NCBI RefSeq assembly: GCF_028622115.1
Contig: NZ_CP097263.1
Span: 5,518,001 to 5,582,000, forward strand
DNA: 64,000 nt
Direction of reading: 5' to 3'
Source of the DNA: Kutzneria chonburiensis
GTDB lineage: Bacteria > Actinomycetota > Actinomycetes > Mycobacteriales > Pseudonocardiaceae
The notes under the pieces are model-generated. The model was not told where the DNA came from and ran no database searches. It saw only the letters and a list, made by a program, of their open reading frames with translations. This document shows positions 37,880-48,570 of this stretch, piece after piece. The position numbers were made by a program, and so were the translations under genes. Every line of letters begins with the position of its first letter. The stretch's first letter is position 1.

Positions 37880-38395
37880 TCAGGGCGGCCAGGGCTGGGC
37901 CTTCGGGTCGGCGGCGAACCGCCGCAGCCAGGCCGCGGCGGCCCGCGGCTCGGGGTGCGGCGACTTGGCCAGGCTGTCGGCCAACGCCAGCACGTCCTCC
38001 GGCCGGTAGTAGCACCGGCTCCACCTGTCGTCGGCCAGCTTGATGTCGACGGTGTTGACGGTGAGCACGAGATAGCCGATCCGCCCCATCGGCTCCCGGA
38101 ACCGGTGGACGCGGGCGAACTCGACCTCGGGCAGGTAGTAGCCCCGAAAGCTGCTGCCGCGAACAGTCAGCCGGTCGTCCCGGATCCGGTTGGGCGGCAG
38201 CAGCCGCCAGACGCCGATGGGCACGAACACGACGACCCAGATGCCGAGCGCAACGGCGCCGGTGACGGTGAAGGGCACGCCATCCGTCCGGCCGATGCCC
38301 GCCGCAACCAGCAGCAGGACCGCGAGGATCATGCTCGATTGAAGCAGAACCGCGCCCCGAAACCGGTTGGTGCGGCGTAACCAGACGTCAGCCAC
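37880..38395 (-). CDS. membrane protein with a PH-like domain
   Basis: A 171-residue protein. Two membrane helices (about residues 14-32 and 42-62) precede a soluble part resembling bacterial PH domains: LTVRGSSFRGYYLPEVEFARVHR and IGYLVLTVNTVDIKLAD. The ATG-less start is GTG 38395. No clear function. Confidence 0.6.
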   Translation of the reverse strand: MADVWLRRTNRFRGAVLLQSSMILAVLLLVAAGIGRTDGVPFTVTGAVALGIWVVVFVPIGVWRLLPPNRIRDDRLTVRGSSFRGYYLPEVEFARVHRFREPMGRIGYLVLTVNTVDIKLADDRWSRCYYRPEDVLALADSLAKSPHPEPRAAAAWLRRFAADPKAQPWPP

Positions 38396-38439
38396 GTCGT
38401 GAGTATGCGCCGCGGCCGCCGTCCGCGTTGGCCGATTCG

Positions 38440-39279
38440 CTACATGTCCATCCCCAGATCCAGCGCCGGCGAGGAGTGTGTGAGACGGCCGACAGACAGG
38501 TAGTCGACGCCGGTCTCGGCGTAGGTCCGGGCCACGTCCAACGTCAGCCCACCGGACGCCTCCAGCAGCGTGCCGGTGCCGGCGGCCTTGGTGCGGCGGA
38601 AGGCTTCGGCGCACTGCTCGGGGGTGAAGTTGTCCAGCAGCACGAGTTCGGCGTTGGCGGCCAGGGCCTCGTCGAGCTGGTCGAGGGTGTCGACCTCGAC
38701 CTCGCACGACAGCTCGGGCGCGTAGGCGCGGGCGGCGGCCAAGGCCGCGGTGACGGAGCCGGCGGCCTGGACGTGGTTGTCCTTGATGAGGATGGCGTCG
38801 CCGAGCCCGAGGCGGTGGTTGACGCCGCCGCCGCAGCGCACGGCGTACTTCTCCAACAGCCGCAGCCCGGGCAACGTCTTGCGGGAATCCCTGACGGCAC
38901 AACCGGTTCCGGCGATGACCTCGACCCACGCGGCGGTGGCGGTGGCGATGCCGGACAGATGACACAGCAGGTTCAGCGCGGTCCGCTCGGCGGTGACGAG
39001 ACCACGAATCGGCCCGCGCACGACCAGGGCCGGCTCGCCGGCGGCGAGCCGGGAGCCGTCCTCGACGCGGGACACGACCTCGTAGTCGGTCACCTCGTCC
39101 AACACGGCCAAAGCCGCTGGCACGCCGGCGATGGTGCCGGGCTTGCGCGGCGTGAAACTGCCGACGGCAATGGAATCGGACGGCACGGTGGCCAGCGTGG
39201 TGACGTCCGGCCCGTACCGCAGGTCCTCGGCCAAAGCGGTCTTGATGACCCGCCGCATGTCCTCGATGTCGATGCTCAT
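38440..39279 (-). CDS. nadC: nicotinate-nucleotide pyrophosphorylase (carboxylating)
   Basis: A 279-residue quinolinate phosphoribosyltransferase. It shows LAEDLRYGPDVTT, TALNLLCHLSGIATATA, the active-site RDSRKTLPGLRLLEKYAVRC, GGGVNHRLGLGDAILIKDNHV and VDYLSVGRLTHS. The ATG at 39279 sits behind GGGAG at 5-nt spacing, so it can start on its own although the frame is open back into nadB. Confidence 0.95.
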   Translation of the reverse strand: MSIDIEDMRRVIKTALAEDLRYGPDVTTLATVPSDSIAVGSFTPRKPGTIAGVPAALAVLDEVTDYEVVSRVEDGSRLAAGEPALVVRGPIRGLVTAERTALNLLCHLSGIATATAAWVEVIAGTGCAVRDSRKTLPGLRLLEKYAVRCGGGVNHRLGLGDAILIKDNHVQAAGSVTAALAAARAYAPELSCEVEVDTLDQLDEALAANAELVLLDNFTPEQCAEAFRRTKAAGTGTLLEASGGLTLDVARTYAETGVDYLSVGRLTHSSPALDLGMDM

Positions 39280-40886
39280 GCCACTCCCTAGCAAGGCCCG
39301 CTCGAACAGGAACGGCCGCCCGGCCGCGTCCAGTCGCACGGGGATGGACCGCTGCCACACGGCGTCGTTACGGCCCTGATAGTCGGTACGGACATGGCAA
39401 CCGCGCGACTCGGTGCGCTCGGCCGCCACGGCCAGCAAAATCTCCGCGGCCATGGTCAGCGCCGCGTCCTCGACCGACTCGCGCGTCCCGAGTGGACGGA
39501 CGACGGTCGACTTCTCCAACACCGCGGCGGCCGCGGCCAATCCCTCCACGTTGCGGCCGATGGCCGCGTGCCGGGACATGGTGCGCTGCAAGACATCCCG
39601 CTCGGTCACGGCCGCGGCCAGCGAGCCGACCAGCTCCGCCTTGCGCGGGTCGCCGAGCCGACCGGCGGCCCGATCGGCGGCAATGGCCTTGACCGCACGG
39701 GAACCGACGACCAGACCTTCGAGCAAGCTGTTGGACGCCAGGCGGTTCGCCCCGTGCAGACCGGACCGGGCGACCTCGCCGGCGGCGTAGAGACCGTTCA
39801 CCGCGGTGCGACCGTCCACAGTGGCCACTACGCCACCACACGAGAAATGTGCCGCCGGAGCAACGGGAATCGGATCCACCGCCGGGTCGACACCGATCGC
39901 GGCGCAGGCCGAGTACACGGTCGGGAAGCGAAGACGGAACGCGTCACCGTCGAGATGGGTGGCGTCCAGGAACACGTGATCGGTGCCGGTCTCGTTCATC
40001 CGACGGGTGATCGCCGCCGACACCACGTCCCGTGGCGCCAGGTCGGCCAGCGGATGCACCCCGAGCATCACCCGGGAACCGTTGGCGTCCAACAGAACCG
40101 CACCCTCGCCGCGGACCGCCTCGGTCACCAGCGGACACCGCCCGCGAGCACCGGAACCGGTGTAGAGCACGGTCGGGTGGAACTGCACGAACTCCAGGTC
40201 GGCCACGACCGCGCCGGCCCGCAGCGCCAAGGCAATGCCGTCGGCGGTGGCAACCTCGGGATTCGACGTTGCCTGGTACAGCTGGCCAAGGCCGCCGGTG
40301 GCCAGCAGCACGGCCGGGGCCCGCAGCACGCCGGGAACGCCGTTTCCGTCCAGCACAAGCAATCCACCGACCGCGCCGGACGGCGTCCGCAGCGCCTCGA
40401 CGGCAACATGGTTGTCCAGCATGGCGATCCGGCCGTCACGGGCCTGCGCCAGCAGGGCGCGTTCAACCTCGGCCCCGGTCGCGTCGCCGCCGGCGTGCAC
40501 GACACGGAACGCCGTGTGGCCGCCTTCCCGGGTACGCGCCAGCTTGCCGTCCGAACCCTGGTCGAACACCGCGCCCCACCGGCGCAGACGGGTCACCGCC
40601 GCCGGGCCGCCGCTGACGATCGCCGACACCGCGGCGGCGTCGCACAGCCCCGCGCCGGCGGTCAGCGTGTCGGCCACGTGCCGGTCGACGGTGTCGCCTT
40701 CCTCGTGCTCACCGGGCAGCACGACGGCCACGCCGCCCTGCGCCCAGCGCGTGTTGCCGTCGCCCAGTTCGGCCTTGGTGACGACCAGAACCCGCAGGCC
40801 AAGGGCCTGAGCGTCCAACGCGGCGGTCAGGCCGGCCACGCCGGTGCCGACGACCACAAGATCGGCATCGGCCTCCCAGCGGGGCT

Positions 40887-40890
<4 letters not shown>
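39280..40890 (-). CDS. nadB: L-aspartate oxidase (no stop before nadC)
   Basis: A flavoprotein of about 537 residues that oxidises aspartate to iminoaspartate. FAD-binding [16 protein letters not shown] is at the N-terminus; [44 protein letters not shown] and [19 protein letters not shown] follow, ending in the C-terminal helical domain. The GTG at 40890 overlaps the nadA stop (GTGA). As written, the frame has no stop and continues into nadC, giving one 816-codon ORF. A TAG lies one frame off at 39288-39290. See the finding on this junction. Confidence 0.92.
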
Positions 40891-41903
<1,013 letters not shown>

Positions 41904-41931
41904 GATGTCCTCCCAAGTTGCGGTCCCGCCG

Positions 41932-41954
41932 GTTTTCGCCTTAGAATCGAAAAC
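41932..41954 (+). promoter_or_regulatory. palindromic operator in the nrtR/nadA intergenic region
   Basis: GTTTTCG-N9-CGAAAAC spans 41932-41954 and ends exactly at the nrtR GTG (41955). A + strand promoter TTGCGG (41918-41923) - 18 bp - TAGAAT (41942-41947) places the -10 in the middle of the palindrome. The position suits control of nrtR and, on the other strand, nadABC. Confidence 0.7.
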
Positions 41955-42670
41955 GTGCCAGATCCTATCAGCCAACCGGGGTTAACAGGCAATGAAGTAC
42001 TGGCAGCAGTGCTCCAGGTGAGGCGCGAATCACTCCAGGTCCTGCTCTGGCAGCGCGCTCAGGAACCGCACGCTCGCCGCTGGTCACTGCCGGGTGGACG
42101 GCTGCGTTCCGACGAGGACGTCGAGGCGTCGATCCGCCGGCAGCTGGCCGAGAAGGTGGACGTCAGGAAACTGGCACATGTCGAACAGCTCGCCGTGTTC
42201 AGCGCCCCGGACCGGGTGCCGGGCGGTCGGATCGTCGCCACCGCGTTCGTCGGCCTGATCCCGTGCGACGTCGACCCCGAGGTGCCCGACGACACCGCCT
42301 GGTACCCCGTCGACGACCTGCCGGACACCGCCTTCGACCACGAGGCCATCGTGCGGCGGGCCCAGGGCCGGCTGCGAGCCAAGCTCTCGTACACCAACCT
42401 CGGCTTCGCCCTGGCGCCGCCGGAGTTCACGATCTCGGCGCTGCGCGGGCTGTACTCGGCGGCGCTGGGCTACCGCGTGGCCGCGACCAACCTCCAGCGC
42501 GTGCTGTCCCGGCGCGGACTTCTGGAGCCCACTGGTCACACTTCCCCGCCGGGGCCGTCCGGAGGCCGCCCAGCTGCGCTGTTCCGGTTCACCGGGCACG
42601 GAATGCTCGTCACGGACCCGTTCGCCGTGCTGCGACCACCCGGCAGGGGGCGGCCGCCGACGTACGGTAG
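41955..42670 (+). CDS. nrtR: NrtR-type NUDIX transcriptional regulator; apparent 3' frameshift
   Basis: A protein of about 238 residues with an N-terminal NUDIX domain ([26 protein letters not shown] in place of a full NUDIX box, so probably no hydrolysis) and a C-terminal winged helix ([29 protein letters not shown]). This architecture and the position facing nadABC match NrtR repressors of NAD synthesis, which sense ADP-ribose. As written, the frame passes through to 43124 inside the next gene. One extra G in the run at 42646-42650 would end it at TAG 42668-42670, five bases before the next GTG; those coordinates are used. Confidence 0.82.
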
Positions 42671-42675
42671 ACGGC

Positions 42676-43356
42676 GTGGCCGAGACGCTCCCGATCTTCC
42701 CGCTGGGCACTGTGCTGCTGCCCGGGGCGTCGTTGCCGTTGCACATCTTCGAGCCGCGCTACCGCCAGCTGACCGTGGACCTGGTGACCGGCGCGGTGAC
42801 CGGGCGAAGCTTCGGCGTGGTGGCGATCAGACAGGGCTGGGTCACCGATGTGGACGAGCTTTCCCAGCTGCACGAGGTCGGCTGCTCGGCAACGCTGCGC
42901 CAGGTCGACCGGCTGCCCGACGGCCGGTTCGACATCGTGACCCGGGGCGAGCGCCGGTTTCGCCTGCTGGACCTGGACTCCGGCAGCGCGCCGTACCTGC
43001 TGGGCAGCGTGGAATGGCTGCCCGACGCCGAAGTAGCCGGCGCCAGCGTCGCCGCCGCGCCCCAGTTGTCCGATTCGGCGCGGGCCGCACATCGCCGCTA
43101 CTGCAACGCCGCCTGGCACCGTGAGGACTGGACCGAGCCCGAGATCGGCGCCGACACGGGCACCCTGGCCCACCTGCTGGCCGCCGACTGCCTGCTGACC
43201 ATTGAGGACCGCCAGGGCCTGCTCGAGGAGCGCAACCCGTTGCGACGCCTGCGAATGGTCCGCCGCGTGCTCAACCGTGAGACCGGCATCCTGCGCGAAC
43301 TCCGCGCCATCCCCGCCGCCCTCTCGGAGTTCTCCATCCGCCCCAGCACGAACTGA
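42676..43356 (+). CDS. LON peptidase substrate-binding domain protein
   Basis: A 226-residue standalone Lon N-domain protein: LPIFPLGTVLLPGASLPLHIFEPRYRQL at the start is diagnostic, with FGVVAIRQGW and CSATLRQVDRLPDGRF following. It has no protease or ATPase part. Such proteins may bind unfolded or damaged proteins; their role is unclear. The GTG at 42676 begins VAETLPIFP. Confidence 0.92.
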   Translation: MAETLPIFPLGTVLLPGASLPLHIFEPRYRQLTVDLVTGAVTGRSFGVVAIRQGWVTDVDELSQLHEVGCSATLRQVDRLPDGRFDIVTRGERRFRLLDLDSGSAPYLLGSVEWLPDAEVAGASVAAAPQLSDSARAAHRRYCNAAWHREDWTEPEIGADTGTLAHLLAADCLLTIEDRQGLLEERNPLRRLRMVRRVLNRETGILRELRAIPAALSEFSIRPSTN

Positions 43357-43363
43357 CTTTGAA

Positions 43364-43415
43364 GCTTGGAAGGGGGCCTTCCTCCACTCGGAGCGGAGGA
43401 AGGCCCCTTCCAAGC
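43364..43415. terminator. bidirectional terminator hairpin
   Basis: Arms of 22 and 21 nt (43364-43385 and 43395-43415) pair around a 9-nt loop, with one bulged G; the left arm starts GCTTGGAAGGGGGCC. It lies 7 bp after the LON gene and 12 bp after the convergent DUF2567 gene. Confidence 0.85.
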
Positions 43416-43427
43416 GTCAAAACGGGG

Positions 43428-44078
43428 TTAGCCGAGGCGGCGGCCCAGGTCGTCCATGCCGTTCCAGGCCGTGAGGGTGCCGTAGGCCAGGGCAGTGGCC
43501 AGGGGCTGGGCGAGGATGACCCACGTGGACTCGAGGACCGGGGCCTGGTCGAAGACGGTGCGGTTGGCGGGCGTGCCGGACAGGGCGTAGTGGCTGCCGG
43601 CCCAGGAGACGCCGACCTTCATGGCCAGCCACGCGCCCAGCGCCGAGCCGAGCACGGCGGCGATCATGATCACCGGGCCGCGGCGTTCCCGCAGCATCCA
43701 CACGACACCGCCGACGACCAGGCCCATGCCCAGGCCGAGCAGCACGAACAGGATAAGGTCGTCGAACCGGTGGTAGCTCTCGTCCAGCAGCGGCAGCTGC
43801 TGACCGTCCACCAGGATCACGCGCTGCGCCGGCGCCAGGATGGACCACAGCCAGCCGACCAGCAGCCCGGTGAGCGCCACCGTGGACGCCACGCTGATCG
43901 CGGGCAGCAGGTCCCGCTTGACCACGACGTGCGGCCGCCGCGCCTGCGGCAGCATGGCCATGATCTCGGCCACCGACGGCGTACGGACCTCAGAGGACAC
44001 CGACGCCGGCTCCGGGTCCTTCTCGGTCACCGGCGGGATGCGCATCGGCTCGGCCCGCTCGCCCGCTTGCTCCGACAT
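43428..44078 (-). CDS. DUF2567-family membrane protein
   Basis: A 216-residue protein with about four membrane helices (VALTGLLVGWLWSIL, DLILFVLLGLGMGLVVGGVVWML, VIMIAAVLGSALGAWLAMKVG and a C-terminal WVILAQPLATALAYG) and a charged cytoplasmic N-terminus. It matches actinobacterial DUF2567. It starts 10 bp after bsaP, so it is probably in the bioB-bsaP transcript. No known function. Confidence 0.78.
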   Translation of the reverse strand: MSEQAGERAEPMRIPPVTEKDPEPASVSSEVRTPSVAEIMAMLPQARRPHVVVKRDLLPAISVASTVALTGLLVGWLWSILAPAQRVILVDGQQLPLLDESYHRFDDLILFVLLGLGMGLVVGGVVWMLRERRGPVIMIAAVLGSALGAWLAMKVGVSWAGSHYALSGTPANRTVFDQAPVLESTWVILAQPLATALAYGTLTAWNGMDDLGRRLG

Positions 44079-44088
44079 TCGAGCGACC

Positions 44089-44292
44089 CTAGCCGACACT
44101 CGGTGACGTCGACGTTCGCTCGCCGTGTCGGCTGCAATTCGCCACCCATCCGGCGGGTGTCACCTGCACGACCATGCGCCGCCCGCAGTCGCCGCAGAAC
44201 CGCGGCGGGTCGATCGAGGCCAGCAGGGCCGCACAACGCGCGTGGTCGCCCTCGGCGGCGGGAAGCCCGCAACGGGCGCAGAAGGCACTCAT
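44089..44292 (-). CDS. bsaP: biotin synthase auxiliary protein
   Basis: A 67-residue Cys-rich protein: CARC at residues 5-8, Cys20, CGDC at 33-36 and Cys53, with His17 and His56 nearby. Its ATG overlaps the bioB stop (ATGA). Size, cysteine pattern and tight linkage match BsaP, the small actinobacterial protein recently shown in mycobacteria to be needed for BioB to make biotin. It probably binds a metal or Fe-S cluster and donates to or stabilises BioB. Confidence 0.85.
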   Translation of the reverse strand: MSAFCARCGLPAAEGDHARCAALLASIDPPRFCGDCGRRMVVQVTPAGWVANCSRHGERTSTSPSVG

Positions 44293-45299
44293 AGCGACTG
44301 GTTCAGCGCCTTCACCGGCATGCTCAGCTCGTCCAACATGGCCAGGTCCTGGTCGGCCGGCCGGCCCAGGTTGGTCAGGTAGTTGCCGACGATGATGGCG
44401 TTGATGCCGCCGAGCATGCCCTGCTTGGTGCCCAGGTCGCCGAAGGTCAGCTCACGGCCGCCGGAGAAGCGCAGCAGCGGCCGCGGCATGGCCAGCCGGA
44501 ACGCCGCCACGGTGCGCAGCGCGTCGCGGCCCTCGACCACCTCGTACTGCTCGTACGGAGTGCCGGGCTGCGGGATCAGGAAGTTCATCGTGCACTCGTC
44601 CGGCCCCAGCTCGGCCAGCTGGGCGGCGAACTCGGCCCGCTGCTCGACGGTCTCGCCCATGCCGATGATGCCGCCGCAGCAGACCTCCATGCCGGCCTCG
44701 CGGATCATGCGCAGGGTCTCCCAGCGCTCTTCCCACGTGTGCGTGGTGACCACGTTCGGGAAGTGCGAGCGGGCGGTCTCCAGGTTGTGGTTGTAGCGGT
44801 GCACGCCCATCGCCACCAGCTCGTCCACCTGCTCCTGCGTGAGCATGCCGAGCGAGCAGGCGATCTGGATGTCGTTGCCGTCCTCGCGGATGGCCTTGAT
44901 GCCTTCACGGACCTGCGACAGCAGCCGGGCGTCCGGGCCGCGCACGGCGGCCACGATGCAGAACTCGGTGGCCCCGGTGTCCCGGGTCTCCCGCGCCGAC
45001 CGCACCAGGCCGGGGATGTCCAGCCAGGCCGAGCGCACCGGCGACGGGAAGCGGCCGGACTGGGAGCAGAAGTGGCAGTCCTCGGGGCAGCCGCCGGTCT
45101 TCAGGCTGACGATGCCCTCGACCTCGACCTCCGGCCCGCACCAGCGCATCCGCACCTCGTGGGCCAGCTGGAGCAGCTCCTCCAGCCGGTCGTCGCCGAG
45201 CCGGAGCACCGCCAGCAGCTGCTCCTCGGACAGCCCTTCGCCCCGCTCGAGCACCTGCTCACGGGCGACGGCGAGGATGTCGGTGTCGACGGCAGTCAC
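44289..45299 (-). CDS. bioB: biotin synthase
   Basis: A 336-residue radical SAM enzyme that inserts sulfur into dethiobiotin. The cluster motif is [16 protein letters not shown] (CxxxCxxC); [29 protein letters not shown] and [11 protein letters not shown] are BioB-specific. The GTG at 45299 follows AAGGAG. The C-terminus is typical ([14 protein letters not shown]). Confidence 0.96.
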   Translation of the reverse strand: MTAVDTDILAVAREQVLERGEGLSEEQLLAVLRLGDDRLEELLQLAHEVRMRWCGPEVEVEGIVSLKTGGCPEDCHFCSQSGRFPSPVRSAWLDIPGLVRSARETRDTGATEFCIVAAVRGPDARLLSQVREGIKAIREDGNDIQIACSLGMLTQEQVDELVAMGVHRYNHNLETARSHFPNVVTTHTWEERWETLRMIREAGMEVCCGGIIGMGETVEQRAEFAAQLAELGPDECTMNFLIPQPGTPYEQYEVVEGRDALRTVAAFRLAMPRPLLRFSGGRELTFGDLGTKQGMLGGINAIIVGNYLTNLGRPADQDLAMLDELSMPVKALNQSL

Positions 45300-45375
45300 T
45301 GGCAGCTCTCCTTGCTCGGGGCAACGCTCGGCAGCAGTCTGCCGCACGTGACCTCGTCACATCGTGTTACAAGAC

Positions 45376-46092
45376 TCACGCCGTGAACTGCTCGGCGAAG
45401 ACGTCCGGGTCGAACGTGCCGCCGAGCCACGGTGACATGCCGGCCCGAGCGACCTCGAGGAAGTCCGAGGGGTCCAGCAGTCCCGCGCCGGCCGGCAGCG
45501 CGCCCAGCAGCGGCCCGCCGGCCGCCTCCGGCAGGTCGACGAGGTTGCAGCGGGACGCAAGGTCGGGCTCGGCCGGCCAGCTGCCGATGACCACGCCCGC
45601 GGACTCGATGCCCCGCTTGAGCAGCACCTCGGCGGTCAGCGCGGTGGCGTTGAGCGTGCCGAGGCCGGCCTCGGCCACGATCAGCACCAGTGCGTTGAGC
45701 GCCCAGGCCACGTCGGCCAGCGTCGCGCCCTCGTCGTCGAACCGGACGAGCAGCCCGCCCGCGCCCTCGACCAGCACCAGGTCGTGCTCGGCGGCCAGCT
45801 CGGCGACCACCGAGGCGATCTCGCCGGGGTGCACCTGGGGCAGGCCGGCGCGGGCCGCGGCGGTGTCCGGGGCCAGTGGCTCCGGGTAGCGGCGCAGCTC
45901 ACGCGTCGTGATCTTGCCGGCGATTCTCGCGACCTCGTCCAGGTCGCCCGGCTCGTGCGGGCCGACCCCGGTCTGGGCCGGTTTGACCACGGCGACCCGC
46001 TGGCCGTTGTCCACCGCGAGGGCCGCACAGGCCGCGGTGACCATGGTCTTGCCGACGCCGGTGCCGGTGCCGGTGATCACGAGGATGTTCAC
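45376..46092 (-). CDS. bioD: dethiobiotin synthetase
   Basis: A 238-residue P-loop ligase that closes the ureido ring. ITGTGTGVGKTMVTAA is the ATP site; VAVVKPAQTGV and LVLVEGAGGLLVRFDDEGATLAD follow. The start is GTG 46092. It lies between bioA and bioB on the same strand. Confidence 0.95.
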   Translation of the reverse strand: MNILVITGTGTGVGKTMVTAACAALAVDNGQRVAVVKPAQTGVGPHEPGDLDEVARIAGKITTRELRRYPEPLAPDTAAARAGLPQVHPGEIASVVAELAAEHDLVLVEGAGGLLVRFDDEGATLADVAWALNALVLIVAEAGLGTLNATALTAEVLLKRGIESAGVVIGSWPAEPDLASRCNLVDLPEAAGGPLLGALPAGAGLLDPSDFLEVARAGMSPWLGGTFDPDVFAEQFTA

Positions 46093-46127
46093 GACCCATC
46101 AGATTAGTGGTTGGGCATCGGTCGGGC

Positions 46128-47393
46128 TCAGCCGACCGTCGCGGCCGCAACTATCGCGGTGCAGACCTGAGCCAGGTCGTCGTCCCCGATCACGTACGGC
46201 GGCATGGTGTAGATGAGGTCGTTGAACGGCCGCAGCCACACTCCGTGATCGACGGCGGCCCGCTGGGCGGCGGCCATGTCGACGGGATGGTCCAGCTGGA
46301 CGGCCCCGATCGCGCCCAGGACCCGCACGTCGGCGACGCCGGGGATGTCACGCGCTGCGTCCAGGGCGTGCAGACCGGTCTCGATACGTTTGATCTCGGC
46401 CCGCCAGTCCTGGCCCAGCAGCAGGTCGATGGACGCGTTGGCGACCGCCGAGGACAGCGGGTTGCCCATGTACGTCGGCCCGTGGGCCAGCACCGGCACC
46501 TCGCCCCGGGAGATGCCGTCGGCCACCCGTGACGTGCACAGCGCGGCCGACATCGTCACATATCCGCCGGTCATGGCCTTGCCGACGCACATGACGTCCG
46601 GGCTGATGCCGGCGTGGTCGGCGGCGAACAGCTCGCCGGTGCGGCCGAAGCCGGTGGCGATCTCGTCGAACACCAGCAGCACGTCGTTGGCCAGGCTGAC
46701 CTCGCGCAGGACGTGCAGGTAGCGGGGGTCGTGGAAGCGCATGCCGCCGGCGTTCTGCACCACCGGCTCGACCACGATCGCCGCCAGCTCGTCGGCGTGC
46801 TGCTCGACCAGGTCCACCAGGTGCTGCACGTAGTCGTGCTCGAACTCGGCCGGCGGGGCGTCGGCGAAGACCTGCTCCGGCAGCACGCCGGCCCACAACG
46901 AGTGCATGCCGCCCTCGGGGTCGCAGACGCTCATCGGGTGGAACGTGTCGCCGTGATAGCCGCGCCGCCACGTGAGCAGCCGTCGCTTGGCCGGCCGGCC
47001 GAGTGACCGCCAGTACTGGAGGCACATCTTGATCGCGACCTCCACCGACACCGAGCCGGAGTCAGCCAGGAACACGTGTTGCAGCGGCTCCGGCGTGATG
47101 TCGACGAGCTTCTTGGCCAGCTGGACCGCCGGCTCATGGGTCAGGCCGCCGAACATCACGTGGCTCATCCGGCCGAGCTGCTCCCGGACGGCGTCGTCCA
47201 GCACCGGGTGCCGGTAGCCGTGGATGGCCGACCACCAGGAGGCCATGCCGTCGACCAGCTCCCGCCCGTCGGCCAGCCGCAGGCGGACGCCTTCGGCGTC
47301 GGTCACGACCAGCGGGTCGATCCGGCCGGGCATGGGCGCGTACGGATGCCACACGTGGGCGCGGTCAAGGGCGAGCAGCTCGTCGGGCGTCAC
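46128..47393 (-). CDS. bioA: adenosylmethionine-8-amino-7-oxononanoate aminotransferase
   Basis: A 421-residue PLP aminotransferase making DAPA from KAPA. It has [65 protein letters not shown] and the PLP lysine in [13 protein letters not shown]. The GTG at 47393 overlaps the stop of the conserved 26-codon leader ORF, which also supplies the GAGGTGGG ribosome-binding site. Confidence 0.96.
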   Translation of the reverse strand: MTPDELLALDRAHVWHPYAPMPGRIDPLVVTDAEGVRLRLADGRELVDGMASWWSAIHGYRHPVLDDAVREQLGRMSHVMFGGLTHEPAVQLAKKLVDITPEPLQHVFLADSGSVSVEVAIKMCLQYWRSLGRPAKRRLLTWRRGYHGDTFHPMSVCDPEGGMHSLWAGVLPEQVFADAPPAEFEHDYVQHLVDLVEQHADELAAIVVEPVVQNAGGMRFHDPRYLHVLREVSLANDVLLVFDEIATGFGRTGELFAADHAGISPDVMCVGKAMTGGYVTMSAALCTSRVADGISRGEVPVLAHGPTYMGNPLSSAVANASIDLLLGQDWRAEIKRIETGLHALDAARDIPGVADVRVLGAIGAVQLDHPVDMAAAQRAAVDHGVWLRPFNDLIYTMPPYVIGDDDLAQVCTAIVAAATVG

Positions 47394-47470
47394 AGGCCCA
47401 CCTCGCTGACGCTCGGCGGGTCTGCGACCCAGGTCCCAGTGCTGAATGGCTCCCTCGCAAACTCGGTCAC
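47390..47470 (-). CDS. 26-codon conserved leader ORF upstream of bioA (copy 2)
   Basis: GTG at 47470 opens a 26-residue ORF starting VTEFAREPF, containing [10 protein letters not shown] and ending SEVGL, with TGA at 47390-47392 overlapping the bioA GTG (GTGA). It differs from copy 1 (17791-17871) at five nucleotides, giving three amino-acid changes (L/F, N/S, A/V). The minus-strand TAGGGT at 47477-47482 is a plausible -10, placing transcription start at the GTG itself, so this copy may be leaderless. Confidence 0.65.
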   Translation of the reverse strand: MTEFAREPFSTGTWVADPPSVSEVGL

Positions 47471-47532
47471 GGTGTGACCCTAACCCGCTGCGGCTCAGCG
47501 GTTTCTCAGTGCTCGGTCCCTAAATTGGCCGC

Positions 47533-48570
47533 GTGATCGGTCCAGTGACGAACATCCTGACCTCCGTGGCGCTGGTCGCCGCGTCCGCCACCGGCATCCA
47601 GCTGCCCGCACCGACCGGGGTCTTTCCCGTCGGCGCCAGCACTCTGCACCTCGTCGACCACAGCAGAGCCGACCTGTGGGTGCCTTCGGAACCCCGCGAG
47701 CTCATGGTCAGCCTCTACTACCCCGCGTTCCCCGGCGGTCGTTCGGTCCCGTACGCCACCGAGGCCGAGACCACCTTGCTGGCGCGGTCCCTCGGCCTGC
47801 CGCCCGCCGCCGGTCCCGCCTTCGCCGCCGCGCGCACCAACAGCCACAGCGGCATTCCCTTGCCCGGCAAGCATCCCCTCGTCCTGCTCTCCCCCGGCCT
47901 CGGCGCGCCGCGTTACACGCTCACCACCCTCGCCGAGGACCTGGCCAGCCACGGCTATCTCGTCGCGTCCATCGACCATGCCTACGAGTCCGCCGGCACC
48001 CTCTTCCCCGGCAACCGCATGCTGACGTGCATCGCCTGCACCGCAACGGATCTGCGGCCCCTCGAGGTCAACCGCGGCCGGGACGCCTCGTTCGTCGTCG
48101 ACCAGCTGGTCTCGCGTTTTCCCGGTCTCATCGACGTTTCCCGTATCGGCATGGCCGGCCACTCCATCGGCGGCGCGTCCGCGCTGGCCGCCATGGAGCA
48201 GGATCCCCGCATCAAGTCCGGCGTCAACATGGACGGTTCCTTCCACGTGGTCGCCACCACGCACCGCCCGTTCCTCATGCTGGGCAGCGACCTTCACCGG
48301 CCGGGCGGCGTCGACCCCACCTGGGACCAGGTCTACCCCCAGCTCGACGGCTGGAAGCGCTGGCTCACCGTGACCGGCTCCAGCCACTACTCCTTCACCG
48401 ACGCCCCAACCCTTTTCCCGCAGATCGGCCTGCCGTCCCCCGGCCCCGGCCGCGCCATCGCCATCACCCGCGACTACGTGCTGGCGTTCTTCGACCAGAC
48501 ATTGCGGGGGCGCGCGGAGCCGATCCTCGACGGGCCTACGGCGGGGAATCCTGAGGTGGTGTTCCACTGA
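47533..48570 (+). CDS. secreted alpha/beta hydrolase (PAF-acetylhydrolase/lipase-like)
   Basis: A 345-residue enzyme with a probable signal peptide (residues 1-25). VLLSPGLGAPRYTLTTLAEDLASHGYLVASIDHAYES carries an oxyanion-type region; the nucleophile elbow is AGHSIGGASAL, and a catalytic His is expected in TVTGSSHYSFTDAPTLF. The layout resembles chlorophyllase-like and PAF-acetylhydrolase-like hydrolases. The start is GTG 47533. It overlaps the convergent protease gene by 35 bp. Confidence 0.85.
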   Translation: MIGPVTNILTSVALVAASATGIQLPAPTGVFPVGASTLHLVDHSRADLWVPSEPRELMVSLYYPAFPGGRSVPYATEAETTLLARSLGLPPAAGPAFAAARTNSHSGIPLPGKHPLVLLSPGLGAPRYTLTTLAEDLASHGYLVASIDHAYESAGTLFPGNRMLTCIACTATDLRPLEVNRGRDASFVVDQLVSRFPGLIDVSRIGMAGHSIGGASALAAMEQDPRIKSGVNMDGSFHVVATTHRPFLMLGSDLHRPGGVDPTWDQVYPQLDGWKRWLTVTGSSHYSFTDAPTLFPQIGLPSPGPGRAIAITRDYVLAFFDQTLRGRAEPILDGPTAGNPEVVFH

